From Arthrobacter sp. H-02-3 (GTDB lineage Bacteria; Actinomycetota; Actinomycetes; Actinomycetales; Micrococcaceae), in NCBI RefSeq assembly GCF_003097355.1, contig NZ_PYUI01000002.1:124001-188000 (forward strand): a stretch of DNA of 64,000 nt. Reading direction: 5' to 3'. The notes beneath the pieces are model-generated. The model was not told where the DNA came from, searched no databases, and worked only from the letters and a program-made list of their open reading frames with translations. The position numbers and the translations under genes were made by a program. The first letter of the stretch is position 1. Each line of letters starts with the position of its first letter. Shown one piece after another: positions 59,967 to 64,000 of the stretch.

Positions 59967-62066
59967 TTAGGCGGCTACGGGAACCGTTTCCACCGTATCA
60001 ACCGGCTTCTTGACTGCCCAGCGCTTGAGCCCGATCACGGCGAAGGCACTCACGACCGTACCGGCCGCGATCGCGACGACGAACATCAGGAAGGGATCGA
60101 TCGCGAAGAAGACGAAGATTCCGCCGTGCGGGGCCTTCGATCCCACCCCTGCTGCCATCGAGATGGCACCGGTCACGGCACCGCCCAGCATGCTGGCGGG
60201 GATGACGCGGAGCGGGTCGGCGGCGGCGAAGGGGATGGCGCCTTCGGAGATGAACGAGGCTCCCAGCAGCCAGGCGGCCTTGCCGTTTTCCTGTTCCGCC
60301 AGGCTGAAGAGTCGCTTGTTCAGCACGGTCGAGGCCAGCGCCATGGCCAGCGGCGGGACCATGCCGGAGGCCATGACGGCCGCCATGATCTGCCACGGTG
60401 CCTGGTTCGTGATGGACGCGGCTCCCAGGCCGGCGACGGCGAAGGAGTAAGCCACCTTGTTGACCGGACCGCCGAGGTCGAAGCACATCATCAGACCCAG
60501 GACAATGCCCAGGGCGATGGCGCTGGCGCCGGTCAGGCCGGCCAGGAAGTTGTTGAGCCCGGTGGTGACGGCGGCGACGTACCTGCCGAGGAAAATGAAC
60601 AGAATGCCCGATGAAACGAGCGACGCCACGAGCGGGATGATAACCACCGGCATCAGGCCGCGCAGCCAGCGGGCCACGTTGAGCTTGCCGATCGAATGCG
60701 CCACGTAGCCGGCGAGCAGGCCGCCCACAATGCCGCCGAGGAAGCCTGCGCCCATGAAGACGGCTACGGCGCCGGACACGAAGCCCGGGGCGATGCCGGG
60801 CCGGTCAGCGATGCCGTAAGCGATGTAGCCGGCCAGTGCGGGCACGAGGAAGCCTAGGGACAGGGCGCCGATCTTGAAGAACACGGCACCCAGGTACGCG
60901 CCCATCGGGCCCCACGCCAGTTCCGGGTACACGGTGGGCAGATTGAAGAGGCTGTTCTCTGCCAGGATCTTGTCCGCGAAGCCGGTGATGGTGTAGCCGC
61001 CCAACAGGAAGCCGAGGGCGATCAGCAGACCGCCGCCTGCCACGAACGGGATCATGTAGCTGACACCTGTGAGCAGCGCCTTCTTCAGCTTCGTGCCGAT
61101 GTGCTCGCCCTTTTCCTCGGCGTTGTGTTCGGCCTGGTCCTCAGCGAAGTGCGGGACGCGGCGGGCGTGCGGGTTGTCCGCGGCCGCCAGTGCTTCCGCA
61201 ACCATCTTGTCCGGTTCGTCGATGCCGCGCTTGACCGGTGCGTTGATCACCGGCATGCCGGCGAAGCGCTCCTTGCCGCGCACGTCCACGTCCACCGCGA
61301 AGATCACGGCGTCGGCGGCGGCGATCACGGCGGGGTCAAGGGCCTTGGCGCCGGAGGCCCCCTGGGTTTCCACCTGCAGGTCCACGCCGACTTCCTTGGC
61401 CGCGGCGACCAGCGAGTCGGCGGCCATGTAGGTGTGGGCGATGCCGGTGGGGCAGGCCGTCACGGCGACGAGGCGCTTGGGGCCTTTGGCCTTCGCCGTG
61501 CCCGTGCCTTCCCCGGCAGTGCCAGCTGCGGCCCCAGTGGCTGCGCCAGTGCCAGTGCCAGCGCCAGCGCCTGCGGCGGCAGCGGCCGGCGCGGCAGCGG
61601 CGTGGGCGGAGGGCTTGTCCGCCAGTGCGGCTTCGACGAGCTCGACAATCTCCGCCGGGGAGGTCGCGGTGCGCAGGCTGGCCGTGAAGTCCTTCTTGAT
61701 CAGGGACCGGGCCAGCTTCGACAACAGCTTCAGGTGCTCCTGGTCCGCGCCCTCAGGAGCGGCAATGAAGAAGATCAGGTCCGCGGGCCCGTCCTTGGCG
61801 CCGAAGTCGACCGGCTGGGACAGCCGCGCCATCGCCAGGGTGGGCTCGGTGACCGCCGTCGAGCGGCAGTGCGGGATTGCGATGCCGCCCGGGACACCCG
61901 TGGCGGTCTTGGACTCCCGGGCGAAGGCGTCGGCGAAGAGGCCTTCGACCTCGGTGGCGCGTCCGTTGGCCGCAACTCTGCCTGCCAGGTGCCGGATCAC
62001 GTCCTCGGGCGAACTGCCCAGGTTCTGGTCGAGCTCGACCAGTTCGGTGGTAATGAGCTGAGTCAC
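59967..62066 (-). CDS. fruA: Fructose-specific PTS enzyme EIIABC
   Basis: 699-residue transporter with EIIA (His in GGIAIPHCRST near residue 66), an Ala/Gly-rich linker, EIIB (phospho-Cys in VTACPTGIAHTYMAADSL) and EIIC with about nine membrane helices (VSYMIPFVAGGGLLIALGFLLGGY...). It phosphorylates fructose to fructose-1-phosphate during import. I prefer GTG 62066 with GGAAGG seven bases upstream; TTG 62072, overlapping the fruK stop, is also possible. Confidence 0.96.
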   Translation of the reverse strand: MTQLITTELVELDQNLGSSPEDVIRHLAGRVAANGRATEVEGLFADAFARESKTATGVPGGIAIPHCRSTAVTEPTLAMARLSQPVDFGAKDGPADLIFFIAAPEGADQEHLKLLSKLARSLIKKDFTASLRTATSPAEIVELVEAALADKPSAHAAAAPAAAAAGAGAGTGTGAATGAAAGTAGEGTGTAKAKGPKRLVAVTACPTGIAHTYMAADSLVAAAKEVGVDLQVETQGASGAKALDPAVIAAADAVIFAVDVDVRGKERFAGMPVINAPVKRGIDEPDKMVAEALAAADNPHARRVPHFAEDQAEHNAEEKGEHIGTKLKKALLTGVSYMIPFVAGGGLLIALGFLLGGYTITGFADKILAENSLFNLPTVYPELAWGPMGAYLGAVFFKIGALSLGFLVPALAGYIAYGIADRPGIAPGFVSGAVAVFMGAGFLGGIVGGLLAGYVAHSIGKLNVARWLRGLMPVVIIPLVASLVSSGILFIFLGRYVAAVTTGLNNFLAGLTGASAIALGIVLGLMMCFDLGGPVNKVAYSFAVAGLGAASITNQAPWQIMAAVMASGMVPPLAMALASTVLNKRLFSLAEQENGKAAWLLGASFISEGAIPFAAADPLRVIPASMLGGAVTGAISMAAGVGSKAPHGGIFVFFAIDPFLMFVVAIAAGTVVSAFAVIGLKRWAVKKPVDTVETVPVAA

Positions 62067-62068
62067 TG

Positions 62069-63055
62069 TCAATCCTTCCGGAGGGCCGTGATGGTTACGG
62101 CATCAGGGGTGGTTTGGTTGACTGCCGGGACAGTGGAGCCCGGCAGGGAAGCGGCGGCGGCACCATGGGCCACCGCCTGACGGAGGCAATCGACCGGGGC
62201 GGCGCCCTGGCTGGAGGCGAGCAGGTATCCGGCCAGCGACGAATCGCCGGCGCCGACAGTGCTGACCGCGGTGACCGGCGGATGCGTGGCCAGCCACGCG
62301 CCGTCGGCCGTTACAAGAACGGCACCCTTGGAGCCGAGGGTGGCCAGTACGGCACCCACTCCGGAGCGCACGACGGCGGCGGCTGCTGCTGCTGCAGCCT
62401 CCGGGTCCGCTTCGAGCTCCTCGGCGGATTTGTGCGTGGCGAAGCCGGCTGCCGCAGCCAGTTCTGCCAGTTCCTCGGCGTTGGGTTTCAAGAGGTCCGG
62501 CATTCCCGAGGCGTCGCCGGAGACCGCTGCGGCGAGAGGTTCGCCGGAGGAGTCGACGGCGACCCGGGGTGCGGCCTCGCCATCAAACAGGGAACGCAGC
62601 CGCCGGATGACGGTGGCGTAGAAGTCGGCCGGAACTCCGGGTGGGAGCGAGCCGGCCAGGACAACCCAGGCGGCACCGCGGGCGTGGTCCAGCAACAGGC
62701 TGATCAGGGCCTCCTGCTGGTCCTCGCTGAGGACCGGTCCGGGTTCGTTGATCTTGGTGGTGACGCCGCCGGGCTCAGTGAGGGCCACGTTGCTGCGCAG
62801 CGGTTCGCCGATCGGGAGGGCAGCGAACGGCACCTCCGTGTCCCGCAGGCCGGCGAGGACAGGGTCGGCCTCGGCGCCGGGAAGGACCGCGATGGTCTTG
62901 AGCCCCGAGGCCACGAGGGCGCGGGAGACATTGACTCCCTTGCCCCCGGATTCCTGGCGGACGGAGACGGCCCGCTGCACTTCCCCGCGGAGGAGGGGGC
63001 CGGGTAACGCCACGGTGCGGTCCAGGCTGGGGTTGGCGGTGAGGGTGACAATCAC
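62069..63055 (-). CDS. fruK: 1-phosphofructokinase FruK
   Basis: 328-residue PfkB-family kinase that converts fructose-1-phosphate to fructose-1,6-bisphosphate. Motifs: TANPSLDRTVALPG at the start, GGKGVNVSRAL, and the catalytic VSTVGAGDSSLAGYLLA. It starts with GTG overlapping the regulator stop (GTGA). Confidence 0.95.
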   Translation of the reverse strand: MIVTLTANPSLDRTVALPGPLLRGEVQRAVSVRQESGGKGVNVSRALVASGLKTIAVLPGAEADPVLAGLRDTEVPFAALPIGEPLRSNVALTEPGGVTTKINEPGPVLSEDQQEALISLLLDHARGAAWVVLAGSLPPGVPADFYATVIRRLRSLFDGEAAPRVAVDSSGEPLAAAVSGDASGMPDLLKPNAEELAELAAAAGFATHKSAEELEADPEAAAAAAAAVVRSGVGAVLATLGSKGAVLVTADGAWLATHPPVTAVSTVGAGDSSLAGYLLASSQGAAPVDCLRQAVAHGAAAASLPGSTVPAVNQTTPDAVTITALRKD

Positions 63056-63870
63056 GCGACCACCACCTCCACTCCGGCTTCCGCAAGGGCGTCGGCGAGT
63101 TCCCGGCTAGGTTGCGTGTCTGTGATCACGGTGTCCAGATCTTTCAACGAGGCGAACTGGACCAGCGTCTCTGCATCCAGCTTGGAGGAATCAGCCAGCA
63201 CCACAATGCGGCGCGCTGATTGGACGAAGGCCGCCTTGACGGCGGCTTCTTCAGGATCGGGTGTGCTCAGCCCGAAGGCTGCATGGATGCCGTTGGTGCC
63301 GATGAACGCGATGTCCGGGCGGATCCGGCGCGCGGCCTCCACCGTGGACTGGCCGACCGCGGCCTGGGTCAGCCCGCGGACCTTGCCGCCGAGCAGGTGC
63401 AGGGCGATGCCCGGTTCGCCGGACAGCCGGGAGGCGATGGGCAGGGAGTGGGTGATGACGACGAGTTCGGCCTCGGGCCCGGTCGCCGGGAGGCCGCCCG
63501 TTGCTGCGACCCCGGCGGCCCGGGCGGCCAGGAGTTCGGCGAGGGCCTCCGTGGTCGAGCCGGCGTCGATCAGGATGCTGCCGCTGAGGCTCTGGGGAAT
63601 CAGGGCCAGGGCGGCCTCGGCAATGCGAGTCTTTTCGGGCTGCCGCTGGACGGTCCGCTCCAGGATGCTTTCTTCCGTGGTGCTGAAGCGGTCCGGGGAA
63701 ACCGCGCCGCCGTGCACCCGGCGGACGCTGCCGGCAGCTTCCAGGGCGGCGAGGTCCCGGCGGATGGTCTCGGTGGTGATGCTGAAGCGTTCGGCCAGGT
63801 CCGTGACGCTGGCCCGGCCGCTGGCGTAGATGAGCCCCACGATCAGCTGCTGGCGTTCTTCGGCGAACAC
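63052..63870 (-). CDS. DeoR-family transcriptional regulator (FruR-like)
   Basis: 272-residue regulator. The HTH is ERQQLIVGLIYASGRASVTDLAERFSITTETIRRDLAALEAAGSVRRVHGGA, and the sugar-phosphate domain has ILIDAGSTTEALAELL, VIT-region and FIGTNGIHAAFGLSTPDPEEAAVKAAF. It is the first gene of the fru operon and probably responds to fructose-1-phosphate. Start GTG 63870 with GGAGGG upstream. Confidence 0.93.
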   Translation of the reverse strand: MFAEERQQLIVGLIYASGRASVTDLAERFSITTETIRRDLAALEAAGSVRRVHGGAVSPDRFSTTEESILERTVQRQPEKTRIAEAALALIPQSLSGSILIDAGSTTEALAELLAARAAGVAATGGLPATGPEAELVVITHSLPIASRLSGEPGIALHLLGGKVRGLTQAAVGQSTVEAARRIRPDIAFIGTNGIHAAFGLSTPDPEEAAVKAAFVQSARRIVVLADSSKLDAETLVQFASLKDLDTVITDTQPSRELADALAEAGVEVVVA

Positions 63871-63963
63871 TTACCCTCCATTGCGTACTGCGTCTGACTT
63901 GGTTGTTGTTCTGCGTTCTTAGGGCTTCAGTGACTCCCATCACATGAAGTGGAATTGTTTGAC

Positions 63964-63991
63964 TTTATCTTTGTTCTTGTTGGTTTGTCAA
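63964..63991 (-). promoter_or_regulatory. Promoter of the fru operon
   Basis: On the minus strand TTGACA (63986-63991) is followed, 16 bases on, by GATAAA (63964-63969), about 95 bases before the regulator start. AT-rich words TTTGAC/TTTGTCA nearby may be operator halves. Confidence 0.6.
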
Positions 63992-64000
63992 TGAAAAACA

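Noticed and set aside
59967..62072. TTG 62072 as sole fruA start
   Set aside because: GTG 62066 has a properly spaced SD, whereas TTG has the SD immediately against it.

Overview
High-GC actinobacterial chromosome, most likely a Micrococcaceae member of the Arthrobacter/Pseudarthrobacter type. This is inferred from the strong G/C third-position bias, frequent GTG/TTG starts, and the mix of DisA, Ku plus three-domain LigD, an mce-free Pst phosphate locus, DhaKLM, CopB-type ATPase and a fru PTS operon. No ribosomal RNA or CRISPR array is present; there is one tRNA (Lys, TTT).

Layout. 1-4540: tail of an unknown gene, a BBE-type flavin oxidoreductase, then dhaK-dhaL-dhaM (PTS-driven dihydroxyacetone phosphorylation). 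4616-8123: lipoprotein, mutY, an anchored secreted protein, disA. 8500-15310: prfC, a Ser/Thr kinase fused to a GAF domain, a PucR-type regulator, and a ferredoxin-reductase/acyl-CoA desaturase pair. 15513-20230 (minus strand): a copper-handling run of SHOCT protein, multicopper oxidase and CopB-type ATPase, followed by a frameshifted methyltransferase. 20411-22972: radA and a FUSC membrane protein. 23200-29235: phosphate locus with a Pho-box-like repeat, pstS-pstC-pstA-pstB, and convergent PiT transporter plus DUF47 partner. 29665-37173: conserved protein, tRNA-Lys, MarR regulator, a zinc-ribbon/kinase gene pair preceded by three phased ACTAGT repeats, a lactonase-like protein, a PrmC-related methyltransferase, stress membrane proteins, an aldo/keto reductase and dodecin.

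38197-41904 is an island of lower GC bounded by identical 75-bp direct repeats. It carries an IS110-family transposase, a two-domain GNAT protein and a small lipoprotein, and lies between an SGNH hydrolase and a CsoR/CstR-family repressor gene. 42291-48124 is a FadR-controlled sugar-acid operon: DUF1537 (OtnK-type) kinase, LtnD-type dehydrogenase, GntP permease and, unexpectedly, a zinc class II FBP-aldolase-family enzyme. 48260-55210 holds an acyltransferase, small GNAT protein, STAS-like protein, SDR, second FUSC protein, MHS transporter and a short unknown protein.

55207-59357 is the NHEJ locus (ligD divergent from ku) with a small Rho-N/SAP-like protein and a possible 39-residue ORF. 59613-63870 is the minus-strand fructose PTS operon deoR-type regulator, fruK, fruA, ptsH, with a recognisable promoter at 63964-63991. 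The two PTS-linked systems (DhaM with its own HPr domain, and FruA/HPr) both need an Enzyme I that is not in this window. The most promising points for follow-up are the repeat-bounded IS110 island with its possible bridge-RNA region, the aldolase substitution in the sugar-acid operon, the Cys-only CsoR-family repressor and its operators, and the phased repeats in front of the zinc-ribbon/kinase pair.
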